Below, piece after piece: positions 23,886-33,999 of a DNA stretch of 64,000 nt. A program made the translations under genes and the position numbers. Under the pieces are notes generated by a model. That model worked only from the letters and a program-made list of their open reading frames with translations, was not told the origin of the DNA and made no database searches. This stretch comes from Raphanus sativus. Its lineage: Eukaryota > Streptophyta > Magnoliopsida > Brassicales > Brassicaceae. The first letter of the stretch is position 1. Each line of letters starts with the position of its first letter. The stretch is from positions 26,514,293 through 26,578,292 of the forward strand of contig NC_079514.1 of assembly GCF_000801105.2 (NCBI RefSeq). The letters are read 5' to 3'.

Positions 23886-24962
23886 CATTGAGATGGTGGA
23901 ATCTCAAAAAGAAGCTTTTCTAGCTTCTCAGCAGCCTCTTTCTGACGACGATTCTATGGGTGCTTCGAACAACATGTCCCGACTGCAAATCAACGAGCTG
24001 GTTGAAAAGGTAATTTTTTTTTTCTATTCTTATATTTGTTTTTATTAATACTTTATTTATTAATTTTATATTTTTTCTATTACTATATTTTACTAACTTA
24101 AATTTTTTCTAGGCGGTCCCTAAAAAAAAGGGTCGTTTGGTAGGGTTGGCCCGTCGTGCTTCTTCATGTCCGACTTCTTCATCTCAAGTCCCGTACGCCG
24201 ATCCATTGATTCTAGAGCAGCTACAGAACAAGGATCAACGGATTGGAGCATTGGAGGAGCAGAATGCTACAATCCTTGCTGAGTTGGCAGATCAGAAGAA
24301 GACCAACCTCGAGATAATGCAGAAGTTGGATCGTTTGTTCCCGGATCAGTAGTTTTTTTTTTTGTTTTTTAATTTAAAACTTTCTAAATGTTTTTTTTTC
24401 AGTTTGTTTTAAAACTTATTTTCTATAATATTATTATTAGTTTCTTAATTTCAGTTTTTGTTTAAATTAATTTTAATATTTTAAAAATTAAAAAAAAAAT
24501 AAAAATAAATTTAATTAATAAAATTTATAAATCAGTAATTCCGACGAAATAAATCCGTCGGTATATTCCGACGACACATTCCATCGGTATATTCCGACGA
24601 AATATGTTGTCGGATGATTCCGACGGATCTGTTCGTCGGAATATCCCGACGACGTGTTTCGTCGGAATATACCGACAACTCGTTTCATCGGAATTTCCGA
24701 CGACTATGTTCGTCGGAATATTCCGATGCAATTGTTGTCGTCGGAATCATGAGTTTCCAATGAATATGGTGATCGGAATACTCTGACGGACTTCCGAGGG
24801 AATTCGTTATCGGAATGGCGTCGGAACTCCATCAGAATCGGGTTCATCGCTATCCGTCAGAAAATCGTCGGACTGTCTGATGGATTTCCGACGAATTTTT
24901 TTTTTCCGACCAACTGAAACCGACGACCACTTTCGTCGGTATGCGTCTGTTTTCTTGTAGTG
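23886..24962 (+). mobile_element. CACTA transposon 3'-end fragment
   Basis: Near-identical to 44272-45342. It contains the end of exon 5 of the TNPA-like gene (to 24008, donor GTAATT), intron, last exon, the AT-rich tail, the CCGACG/CGTCGG subterminal repeats (about 24537-24950) and the terminal CTTGTAGTG, followed by the target copy TTC (24963-24965). The left TIR and transposase gene are missing. Confidence 0.85.
24113..24352 (+). pseudogene. Last exon of TNPA-like gene (CACTA fragment)
   Basis: Acceptor TTTTCTAG, then AVPKKKGRLVGLARRASSC and a C-terminal helix-rich tail (LEQLQNKDQRIGALEEQNATIL) ending at TAG. This copy has eight A in the AVPKKKG run and stays open; the copy at 44494 has nine A and shifts frame, so the two copies complement each other as evidence for the true frame. 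It matches the end of plant Ptta/En/Spm-type second proteins. Confidence 0.7.
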
Positions 24963-24965
24963 TTC

Positions 24966-25839
24966 TAGAAATGCCTAGGCGCGAGCCGATAATGAACACT
25001 AGGTCTCAAGGAGGGGCATTAGCTCTTCTCCAAGGAGACAACTAGTTCAAACATATAATTTAAGATATAAGGATCCTAGTGATCTATTCTCTAGTTACCT
25101 ACTCTAGAACAAGCATAGGGTGTAATCTATTTAATGAATATCACAACTTAGCAAATATAGTTTGGGGCTAATCCCACGAACCTATTTAAACCCTAGATCT
25201 AACAAGTAGACTACTCAGACATAGCTAAGCAATTCATAACACAAGATAGGTAAAAGAATTGCATTAGATAGGGAATAGAAAACAAATGGAGTTCAATCAC
25301 AAATCTCTCAATGATCTCTCCAATCCCTCAAAACATATAAAATTATAGCTTTCTCTTACACTCTCTGATTTTCTCTCTGGTTGCAAAAGCTTGCTTGCCA
25401 AAAGCTTGCCGTCAAAAACACTTAGCAGGGTATTTAAGCATTTCCATTAGGTTAAAAACTCGTCAGGGGAAATCTCGTAATTTGGTGAAGTCTTGGTGAA
25501 GTAGTCGGCTAAACCATTTCGTCCTCGATATCGAGCGACAACACTAGATGTGTATCGATCGATTATAATCTTCTAGTACGCGGATCTTCTCAGCTACATC
25601 GATCGACAACTCTGGATAGTATCGATCGATTCTTATCCGAATGTTGACTTCCGACTTGGTCTTGAATGGCCAACTCGGGTGTATTATCTCTTGTACTCCA
25701 AAATGCTCCAAAAGCATCACTTTATCACGAAACTCTCCTGAACCTGAAAACCTACCTAATAGGCTAGAAAACACATTAGTTATATAATAAAAATACTATT
25801 ATACCATGGTAGAAAATGGGTGAAATCCATGGTATATCA
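24966..25839 (-). repeat. Remaining part of 5' LTR of element B'
   Basis: LTR sequence from TAGAAATGCC to the U3 end, with a perfect terminal inverted repeat TATACCATGG/CCATGGTATA. Up to about 25340 it is near-identical to 45346-45725; beyond that it matches the B' 3' LTR better. This indicates a conversion or recombination boundary. Confidence 0.8.
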
Positions 25840-25887
25840 TTATTCAAGGAACTTACACGTGTTCGCATTTATATTTCTTTTGTTTAG

Positions 25888-26113
25888 TTCATCCGAAGGT
25901 TTCTCCGATGTCGGACCAACTCCGTGGTTTGGTGGCCGTTTTGAGACGAAGGGACACTGATTGGTCGTCGTTTACTAGGGAACAGATTCGGACTTTGAAG
26001 GTCGGTTTAAGAATTGCTCCCGCGATCTCGGGGCCGGTCGAGTTGCTTAAGGAAGCTCACTCTTCTGATCACGATGAACCTACTTCTGCGGAGGAACCTA
26101 CTTCTGCGGAGGA
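25888..26113 (+). pseudogene. Element D antisense ORF, exon 2 (truncated)
   Basis: Follows a good acceptor (TTTTGTTTAG) and joins exon 1 in frame: VHPKVSPMSDQLRGLVAVLRR, WSSFTREQIRTLKVGL, PVELLKEAHSSDHDE. It ends in a tandem 18-bp repeat encoding EEPTSA before being cut at about 26113 by a fragment of element B. The intron with B' inside could still be spliced, in principle. Confidence 0.7.
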
Positions 26114-26182
26114 ACACATTAGTTATATAATAAAAATACTATTATACCATGGTAGAAAATGGGTGAAATCAATGGTATATCA

Positions 26183-27549
26183 ACTCCCCCAGACTTACTC
26201 CTTTGCTTGTCCTCAAGCAAAAACGCAGTAGTCTTTGGAAAAGGTTTGAAAACAGTAGGGACTCAAAGATTCAAAATATTGAACTCATCACTCTATGGGT
26301 TCGCAATTCATATCTAAACATCCTAATCACAGAAGTTCATTATGCCTTATCCTATCTTAGCAACTAAATTCATCTAGTCCACAACTTAGCAAATCTTATC
26401 TGACATTCTCCTCTACTAACCTCATTTCTTAACATAAAATAAAAGTGCAGGCCTTACCTTGGGAGTATCGATCAAAGGACACATAGATTCAACTCAAACA
26501 AGTATCTGAACACACATGTAGTCTTCTCTGATCCCTTTCTCCCCTCATCTCTCTTCTCTGGATCTCTTATTAGTTTCGATTTCAATAGGTTTTGATGCCA
26601 CAAAGGTCATCTTGTCTATCTCATTGACATTTGCATTTGTAACTCATACATTTTGACAAAGTGTAGCGAATAATGGGGTCTTAGGTAATTTACATATCCC
26701 TCGTTTCCACAATGTGTGATAATCCCTGAGATTTAGAATAATGGGGTCGCAGGAGACACTCCTACCCCTCTGCCTCTCAAGAAATCATTTCAATCTTTTA
26801 TAACATAAAACTTAGATCTTTGAGATGCCGAAGAGAGAGAAGGAAGGGAACCAGAAACACACATACTTTTTACCTTCCAGACTTGTAAGAGGATTCCGAT
26901 CCAGTGATTACCAAGCCTCAAGACAAGCAAATAAAGTCAGTATTAGTGTTGGAGGTCAGCTTTGGTTCCTTCAAACAATCTTAGCTAGTGTATATAGGTG
27001 ACATGTTGATCCACTTTAGCATCTTTAGTACTATCTGCAATCAGTAAATCTAGAATGGTGCTAAAGAGTGGTTAGATAATCAAGTATAAATCTATATCAA
27101 TGTCCCCATTTTAGTACTTATGCAAAAAATAATTTTGAAAACATTTTTAATAAAAAACCAAAATAAAAAACATATATTAGTAAACCTCCCTCCAGATTTA
27201 AATTACACTGTCCCAGTGTAACACAGCCGGAGTGAAGTGAATAAATAAATCATAAGTACTTAATGTAACAAGATAGAACGACTAAACCTGACCGCGATGG
27301 CGTCGATCGATACGTAAAGATATACGTCGATCGTTAGTGATGGTCGTGTTGTGTCGAGCGATGTGAATGAATTGTGTCGGTCAACGGAATCATCATTCTA
27401 CTTGGATCTTTAAAATCTGCAAAAATAAATGCGAAAAATAAAAGTAAAAATGTAACAAAAACTTAAAAATAGAATAAAATCTAATAGTGGGTTGCCTCCC
27501 ACTCAGCGCTTTGTTATAGTCATTTAGCTTGACTTTGGTGGTGTGTGAC
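26183..27549 (-). other. 3' non-coding region of element B
   Basis: Minus-strand counterpart of 9691-11057. Same modules: PPT (26183-26195), hairpin with CAAGCAAA arms (~26201-26222), inner hairpin TTACACTG-GGA-CAGTGTAA with purine tract (~27185-27225) and the GTGGG-AGGCAA-CCCAC hairpin (~27486-27502). No ORF. Confidence 0.75.
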
Positions 27550-30134
27550 TCAGTTGGTACATGAGCAGTTGTTTGCTGGTGGGCAAACGTCTCCTTCATC
27601 TTTGGACACAGTAGAAGTGAAACTTCTTGTGGCATCATTTGATCTTGTCCATCCTTGATGTATATTTACTAAATTGGCTTTGATGACTTGTAACCTTCTG
27701 TCTAAATTTTCCATGTCGAACTGATGATGGTTGAAATCATTTGTTGAATGCTCGAACAATTCTTCATGTTGTAATGTGTCATGCTGGTCATGAGTCTGCT
27801 GATCTTGGTCTGTCAAGGACTCGGTGTCGATCAATGCTACAACGTGTGCATCGGTCGTTTCGCTGGGAGTTCTATCGGTCGATCCGGTGGTAACTGTGTC
27901 GATCGATTCTGAACGTTATCCTTGGTACTCAAGAGTTCTCTGAATAGCAAGTATCTCATTCTTCAATAGACGAGTAGTACTGCATATGTTGTTTACTCTT
28001 TCGTTGAGAGGGTCGTCAATGTCATCACATCTCCCGTTGAGCCTCTCCTCCATTGCAACCATAGCTTCGTATAGCTCATGTTTGATCTGATCAACTTCTA
28101 CTGCTGTGCATGCTGTCTGCGCTGGTGGTTGCTCGATGTCGATCGATGTAGGGTCTAGGCCTGTCGATCGATCTCGCGTTCCTGCCACAAAGACCAAGAT
28201 GGTCCTGAACTATGCCAATGTCTTGTTGCAACTCGTTCAACTGTTGTGACAGTGTATCCAGGTATCGCATGATAGGTGAACTGTAGTTATTGTGCTTTTC
28301 CTCATATGATTTCATCATATCCTCCATTTCTGCGAACCTTGTGTCGATCGATGGTGAAGACTGTGTCGATCGGAACAGTAGCATTCTGAGTCTGACCTTT
28401 CTCTCGAATTGTTGCCAACTCTTTATGTAGAAGATCAATCTTCTTTCTTAACCATTCGACATTGTTGTTGAGAGGGCTGTAGACGTCTCCAATCCGTGTA
28501 TTGATGTAAGCAATCTCCCATTCATCTCTTTTAGGTGATGAACATTCTGGTTGGTCATTGGATGTAGTCTTGCCGATGTCGATCGATGGTGCTGGTTCTG
28601 TGTCGATCGATATTTGTGGCGTGGCTTCCTTCTCAAGCATGGTTCTAATGCTCTCAATCTCCATTCTTAGCATTGCCATATCATTTTGGAGAGCTTCATA
28701 GCTGTGATCCAATGGCTGGAAGGTATCTTCCACCAATGTGCGAATTTCTTCATCCAGGTGTGCCTGAGCTCCCCACACATCAGTCACCATATCATCTATC
28801 TCCTCCTTGCTGTAGGGTACAAGTAGTATGCATGGTAAGGGTGTGCATGTTCTGGAAGGCGTAAGCAACTCTTCTGAAAAAGAGAAGCTCTCTCCAGGAT
28901 TCTTCTTATGTGCTCCTTGGTAACAGGGATGATTTCACCATCAACTCCCCTAGCATGTCCAAATTCATCTCTGTGGACACCAAATTCGTCCCTCTCTTCC
29001 CATTTGAATCTTCTGTATCCGTTGGTATCAGAGGCACGTCGTCCAAACTCAATACGTCTGTCGGTCGATCTGACTCTTGCGCTGTCGATTGATCTGGGTA
29101 ACTCGCTGTCGATCGATGGTGATGAAACGATATCGATCGATGGTGAGTTCCCATGTTGACCGAAACGTTGAGGAATTGTATCCTCTCTCATGGTGACGTG
29201 GTGGTTGTCTTGGACGTGAGCTAGGATGTCTGAATGGCCACGTTGTTGTGTGAACAGGTTGTCTGGTCCATTGGCAACTTGAAGGATGTCTGCTATGTCC
29301 TCTCTGGATATGTGCAGAACTCTTCCATCCATGGCTCTTGCAAAGCCATCTCTGTCCCTGAAAATACCAAATACATCAGGTGTTAGTGAAGCATTCCTGA
29401 TATCATATGAATTATGAAATCGAGATTGAGCTCTTGTAAAGGAATCGATCGATGGTGCAGTGGTGATGGCGATCGATGATGATCGTCTAGCTGCATGGTT
29501 GGATCGATTGTTCTTGATGTTGCACTTCTCAATGGTGATGTTGCTAGTTGCTGGAGGCTGCTGGGTATGTGTTGTTGAAGTTTGAAATTTCGTGGTTGAT
29601 GTTGACAACTCTATATACCCATCTGTTGTCCTATTTGGTGAAATTCCGATTTTGTCATTTAAGTCGTCTGAGTCAATATCGATCGATATGATGCTGGCGA
29701 TGCCGATCGATGGACGATGTCGTTTTGCTGGGTGAAGTAGATAATCAATCGATGGTGGGCGGTGGATGTCGATCGATTTTGGGAAACGATTTGCAAATCT
29801 ATCATTCTCCATGTAATTTTCCCAAGCTCTTTCTTCCCAATAATCTTCATCATATTCTTCAATGTGGTTTCCACTGTGGGAAGATCTGGCTGTATCCACT
29901 GCAAAACTTTCATGAAATCCGCTATCTGCCCAACTTTTTACTGAGTAATCGTCTTGTTTGTTGTTGGGTTGGATTGCGAAATTTGGGTAGCAATGATCTG
30001 GTAAATCGAGTTCATCATCTGGTGTACCTCTGTCGATCGATAATCCATGGTTGGTGTCGATCTCTTCTGACTCGCTGGTGTCATCGATAATGTAATGAGG
30101 TCGTCGATCGATCCCGAGTACTCTGTCTCATACT
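27550..30134 (-). pseudogene. Post-protease SID-repeat region of element B
   Basis: Homologous and collinear with 7141-9690. The longest open piece is 29899-28796, containing FGIFRDRDGFARAMDG/ISREDIADIL and FGVHRDEFGHARGVDG/VTKEHIRRIL, the two copies of the duplicated motif. Later pieces (28868-28302, 28438-28091, 28197-27916, 27834-27550) carry the EWEIAYINTRIGDVYSPLNN block and heptad-rich segments. Several small indels break the frame. Ends NNCSCTN-stop. Function not recognised. Confidence 0.7.
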
Positions 30135-30704
30135 CTACTTCACAATGACAAACTGCAATGATACCAAGATCATCTTCCTTTTCCATGGTTTTGGCTGGTT
30201 GTTTGCCAAGTTTGCAGGGTCGTAGTGGATATCTGGATCTATCATAGTCAAGCACATCCTGTTGGTGTTCATGTCACATACAGCTCCTACTGTAGCCAGA
30301 AATGCTCTTCCAAGTAAGAGAGAAGAGTTCCAATTTAACTTTATATCGAGGACATGAAAATCCACAGGAATAATGGCATTACCAATATGCACTTCCAGGT
30401 CTCTGATCAAGCCTCCAGAATTTTTTTGAGTGTAGTCCACAAATGTGAAGATCTCTGGTGAAAGCTCTATTTTCAGACCCAGATGGTCTGCCATAACCTT
30501 TGGTAAGATGCTGACTGAAGAATCAGTGTCACATAGTGCATGAGGAAACTCAATCCCCTTTACTACACAGGGTATTGCAAACTTCCCAGGATCACTCTTC
30601 TTCTTCTTCAATGTGATCCTCTTCCTCATATCTTCTCTGACATTGTCAAACATTCTCCTAATGTGATGTTCAGTCTCCCTTGTCTCTCTGAAGAACATCC
30701 ACAA
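30135..30704 (-). pseudogene. Aspartic protease of element B (active-site change)
   Basis: Open over 189 codons from RETRETEHHIRRMFDNV through PGKFAIPCVVKGIEFPHALC to LLLGRAFLATVGAVCDMNTNRMC. The catalytic motif reads DTDSS where A and C have DTGSS. The glycine of the DTG triad is strictly needed in aspartic proteases, so this copy should be inactive even though the frame is open. Confidence 0.8.
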
Positions 30705-30719
30705 TCTACTTGTGAAGTA

Positions 30720-31195
30720 AACCTCCTCAAAGGGTTTTTCTAGTGGGATTCTGATAACTCTCTTAGTTAAACCATCTATCTCCTTCTCAGTAGCTTCCCT
30801 CTTAAGGTTCTTAGGAGTTTTTTCCTTTCTCTCCTTAACCTTCTTCCTTCAGTTCCCTTTGATGTTGGTGTAGTGTCTGAAGGTTTACTAGTAGTCTCTG
30901 CAGGGTCAGCTGGTGGTTTCGGTGTGGGTCGAAGTGCATTGATTCGGTTGCTTTCAATCGATGGTAGTTGCACTCGGTATGTGAGAGGTGTGTGTCGATT
31001 GATAGGTGAAGAAAAGGGTCGATCGATGCGTGTCTCACCTTTGTGTCGATCGATGAGTGGCTCGTCTCGTCGGTCGATATCTTCGTAGGTGAGGGTGGGT
31101 GGATGTGGATGCGAAGCTGTGAATTCAGCATGTGTCAAAATCCTAACCGTGTAGCAATCTGCAGTCGTATATGGAAATTACATCGATTGTGTCGA
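30720..31195 (-). pseudogene. Gag-protease linker of element B (frameshifted)
   Basis: SID-rich linker (EDIDRRDEPLIDRHKGE, TYRVQLPSIES), proline/threonine-rich middle and a basic KRE patch before the protease. Indels near 30820 and 31145 disconnect it from gag and protease, but order and spacing match element A. Confidence 0.7.
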
Positions 31196-32512
31196 TTAAT
31201 GTGGACTAGCTGGTGTCGATCGACACCATTGAGATCCACCGAAACTTAGTGAACTTTCTACTTCGAAATCTCCTTCTTGAAGCTTTTCATGCTTCACCAC
31301 TTGCCAGAAATCATCATCTATGATGGCATTCACGTGGTGTTTCATGCTTCCTTCTCCTACTTCCTTAGAAGTTCCAATTCTCCTGATAGAGTCTTCAGTT
31401 TGGATAATTTGTGTCTCAAGTTTTCTAACTTGAGTACAAATGGTGTCTATCATTGTGTTCAGATTGTTGAAGACAGAGTCAATCTTTCCATTGAAGTCCA
31501 CTGTAAGCTTCTGCTGTCCTTCAAGAACTCTATCAATCATGGCATCAAACTTACTATCCTGGGTGGGTGGTGGTGGGTTTTGGTAAGCTGAGTTGCCGTA
31601 GTTCCTGGTGTTGGTGAAAGGTTTCTGATACTGTGAATTCTGGTTGTAGTTACTCTTCTGACCACTGCCAAAAAAGTTTTCGTTGCCACTCTGGTTTCCA
31701 TATTTCTGAAATCCAGTACCTCCAATGTAGTTCACATCTTCCTCTGTATCATCTTCTCTAGCCTCTCCTTCTTCAGCTGAGCAGACTGGCTTTCCCAGAA
31801 ATGCATGTAAAGCATCTATCTTAGCTCTGACTTCATTCATCTGGTCCTCCCCGATGGCTGTAACAGATTTCTTCTTATCAGAGTCAGTGTTCTTGGTGTT
31901 GCTGCTGTTGGCTACGTTCTGAATAAGTCTCACAGCCTCTATTGGATTCCTAGTATTGAAGTTCCCCTCGCTAGCAGTATCAAGATCCATCTGATACCTC
32001 AAGGCGATACCTCTGTAGAAAGTGCTTATCAGCTGCACTTCATTGAATCCATGGTGTGGACAGTCACGCTGGAAGAACTTAAATCTGATCCACGCGTCTT
32101 TAAAAGTCTCACAAGGCTTTTGCGCGGAAGTGGCGATTTTGCTCCTTAAGTCTTCAGCACGTGCCTCATCAAAGAAATTACGCAAAAAGGCGTTTTTGAT
32201 GTCGGCCCAGGATGTCAGTGATTCTGTAGGTGGCTGCTTGAGCCAGTGTGAAGCTTCTCCAATCAGGGAGTATTTGAAGAGCTTGCAGAGTAGGTAGTCC
32301 TCGGGGACTCCATCCATGCGAATAGCAGCTATAAGATCCTCGAACCTCTCCAGATGGTCCATAGGATGCTCGTGTGATAACCCAGAGTAAGGTATCTGTG
32401 ACACGAGAGAGTAGTACTGAGGCTTGAGCTCGAAGTTCGGCTTCTGAATCTCTGGAAGTCGAATAGCTGATCTGTTGGTGTAGTACTCATCAGGACGATT
32501 GTAGTCTGCCAA
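31196..32512 (-). CDS. Gag main region of element B
   Basis: 438 codons open. Domain order: LPEIQKPNFELKPQYYS (~residue 20), SGLSHEHPMDHLERFEDLIA, KYSLIGEASHWLKQPP, SWADIKNAFLRNFFDEARAE, ETFKDAWIRFKFFQRDCPHH, FYRGIALRYQ: a full Retrotrans_gag domain as in Athila elements, likely forming the capsid shell. The C-terminal half is Q/N/S-rich (NYIGGTGFQKYGNQSG) and then helical (VRKLETQIIQTEDSIRRI). No zinc knuckle seen. The frame is open upstream to a TAG shared with C; A has TCG there. Real translation probably began at 32914. Confidence 0.78.
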   Translation of the reverse strand: MADYNRPDEYYTNRSAIRLPEIQKPNFELKPQYYSLVSQIPYSGLSHEHPMDHLERFEDLIAAIRMDGVPEDYLLCKLFKYSLIGEASHWLKQPPTESLTSWADIKNAFLRNFFDEARAEDLRSKIATSAQKPCETFKDAWIRFKFFQRDCPHHGFNEVQLISTFYRGIALRYQMDLDTASEGNFNTRNPIEAVRLIQNVANSSNTKNTDSDKKKSVTAIGEDQMNEVRAKIDALHAFLGKPVCSAEEGEAREDDTEEDVNYIGGTGFQKYGNQSGNENFFGSGQKSNYNQNSQYQKPFTNTRNYGNSAYQNPPPPTQDSKFDAMIDRVLEGQQKLTVDFNGKIDSVFNNLNTMIDTICTQVRKLETQIIQTEDSIRRIGTSKEVGEGSMKHHVNAIIDDDFWQVVKHEKLQEGDFEVESSLSFGGSQWCRSTPASPH

Positions 32513-32914
32513 CTATCGTGTTTGAGCTTCTTCTGTAGCCTCAACTTCTGGCTCAGGGATTATGTTTCTCTGTGCATCTAGCTTCTGACCTGTTGCATTA
32601 CGCAGATGACCATCCTGGTCATACAGGTTTCCATTCTCGTCCTGCGTGAGAATAACAATCACAATCATGACTCGCGGGTTAGTATCGATCAATGTACGGT
32701 GGGTAGTGTCGAACAATGTGGAGCGGCGAAGGGTATCAGTCGACGGTGGTGTCTGAGTATCGGTCGACGGTTGAACGTGAATATCAGTCGACGATACTGC
32801 GGTTATGTCGATCGATGCGGAGCATAGGTCTTTGTGGATTGAATGTTCCAAGTGTGCATGATCTTCTGAGAATAGTAGTTGATTTCCCTTATTGCTTCTG
32901 GTACTGCTGGGCAT
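32513..32914 (-). pseudogene. Gag N terminus of element B
   Basis: ATG at 32914 (MPSSTRSNKGNQLLFSEDHAH), the same start as A. Contains ASIDI, SSTDI and PSTDT repeats, then NLYDQDGHLRNATGQKLDAQ, and stops at TAG (QTR-stop) directly before the main gag region in the same frame. One base change separates it from an open gag. Confidence 0.75.
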
Positions 32915-33009
32915 GTACCTGAAAAGACAAGAAAAAATTTAATCAGAAAGGGGTAAAAGAAAAAGAAAAACCTAAAATTGATAAAATTAAATCTAATGGC
33001 GATCAAAGC

Positions 33010-33027
33010 TCCCCGGCAACAGCGCCA
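33010..33027 (-). promoter_or_regulatory. Primer-binding site of element B
   Basis: On the minus strand TGGCGCTGTTGCCGGGGA, one base different from the element A PBS, four bases inside the 5' LTR that ends at 33032. Confidence 0.8.
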
Positions 33028-33031
33028 AATT

Positions 33032-33511
33032 TGATACTGCTCAAATTACCCTATAGAGCTTACTCTCTCAAATAAGAGGTTCAGCTGTAGTACTTAGGGA
33101 TCGAATCACGAGGAGCTAGGGAACCAATTAAATTTAATCAATTAATCAATCCTAGGTGATGTTGGTTTTTATGATGAAATATAAATGACAATCCTAAATG
33201 AGCAAGGTAGTTTCTCTAACTAACAATATGATGGTTGTTTAAATGATAAAGAAAAGTGCTAAACTTAGGGCTTTTACTCAGTAATGAAGATTATAATATC
33301 TATAAATGCCTAATAATTTGCTTGCATGATATTAAAGAACTCAGCCGCTTAACACTCAGTGATGTCTCACTGGTTAAATAACTAGATCTCTGATCTCAAC
33401 TGTCGTCTGTTGACCAGAAAAAGAGTCGATCGGTATCCTTTAGAGATATCGAGCGATACACCTTTCGCAGCGCCGATCGATTGTCCAGTTGGGATATCGA
33501 TCGACGGCTTC
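33032..33511 (-). repeat. 5' LTR of element B, inner part
   Basis: U5-side part of the LTR, cut by the CACTA at TTC (33509-33511). It continues at 45346. Confidence 0.85.
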
Positions 33512-33528
33512 CACTACAAGAAAAACAG

Positions 33529-33960
33529 GGAAATTCTGACGACCACTCCGTTGGAAAGCAAAGTCGCCGGACCATTCCGACCACATTCCGACGACATACC
33601 GACGAAATCCAAAAACACGGGTTCGTCGGTATTTCGTCGGAAAAGTCCGACAAACTTCCGACGAAGGGCGGTCGTCGGTATATTCCGACGACAATTCCGA
33701 CGAAAGCCCGACCAAAATTATAACCGTTACGGTCGTCGGAATTCCGTCGGAAAATACCGACGCCGTTCCGACGGAAGCTCTCGACCGTTGGCGAGAAAGA
33801 ATATGCCCGTTTATAGCCGTTAGACATTTTAAAAAAACCGACGGAATTCCGACGGATTTTTTATAGTTTGTCGGAATTACGTCGGAATGGCGTCGGATTG
33901 CTGAAAGCATTTTCCTATAAATGCAACCTCTCCTCATTCATCTCATTCACTCCTCATTCT
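33529..33960. repeat. Left subterminal repeats of the CACTA
   Basis: Many copies of TTCCGACGA, CGTCGGAAT and close variants in both orientations, just inside the left TIR. In En/Spm elements such repeats bind the TNPA protein and, with the TIRs, are needed for excision. Repeated after the gap at 37625-37960. Confidence 0.75.
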
Positions 33961-33999
33961 CTCTTCATTTTCTCTTATCATAAGAAATTCGAAAAAATT

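Larger units (their letters stand above)
22125..25839 (-). mobile_element. Element B': internally deleted copy of the A/B/C family
   Basis: Minus-strand copy with LTR outer ends TG at 22125 and CA at 25839, flanked by the 5-bp TSD TTATT (22120-22124 and 25840-25844) in the intron of D's antisense ORF. It keeps a full 3' LTR (22125-23485) and ~400 bp of 3' non-coding region with the PPT. It then jumps into the 3' end of a CACTA transposon (23886-24962) and the remaining part of the 5' LTR (24966-25839). Gag, protease and post-protease regions are lost. Confidence 0.85.
26114..33511 (-). mobile_element. Element B, main part (3' LTR stub to 5' LTR, up to the CACTA)
   Basis: Minus-strand copy of the A family. 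At the left only ~69 bp of the 3' LTR remain (26114-26182), fused to exon 2 of the D antisense ORF. Then follow PPT, 3' non-coding region, post-protease region, protease, gag, PBS (33010-33027) and the 5' LTR, interrupted at 33511 by the CACTA and completed at 45346-46224. B has the best-preserved gag of the three copies. The outer LTR end carries TSD TCGAC, whose partner lies next to element C, so B and C are recombinant. Confidence 0.85.

Noticed and set aside
28908..29159. Small ORFs on the strand opposite to the SID-repeat regions, also at 8130-8372 and 56580-56865
   Set aside because: The ATCGATCGA repeat is open in all frames, so antisense ORFs arise automatically. They have no independent conservation.
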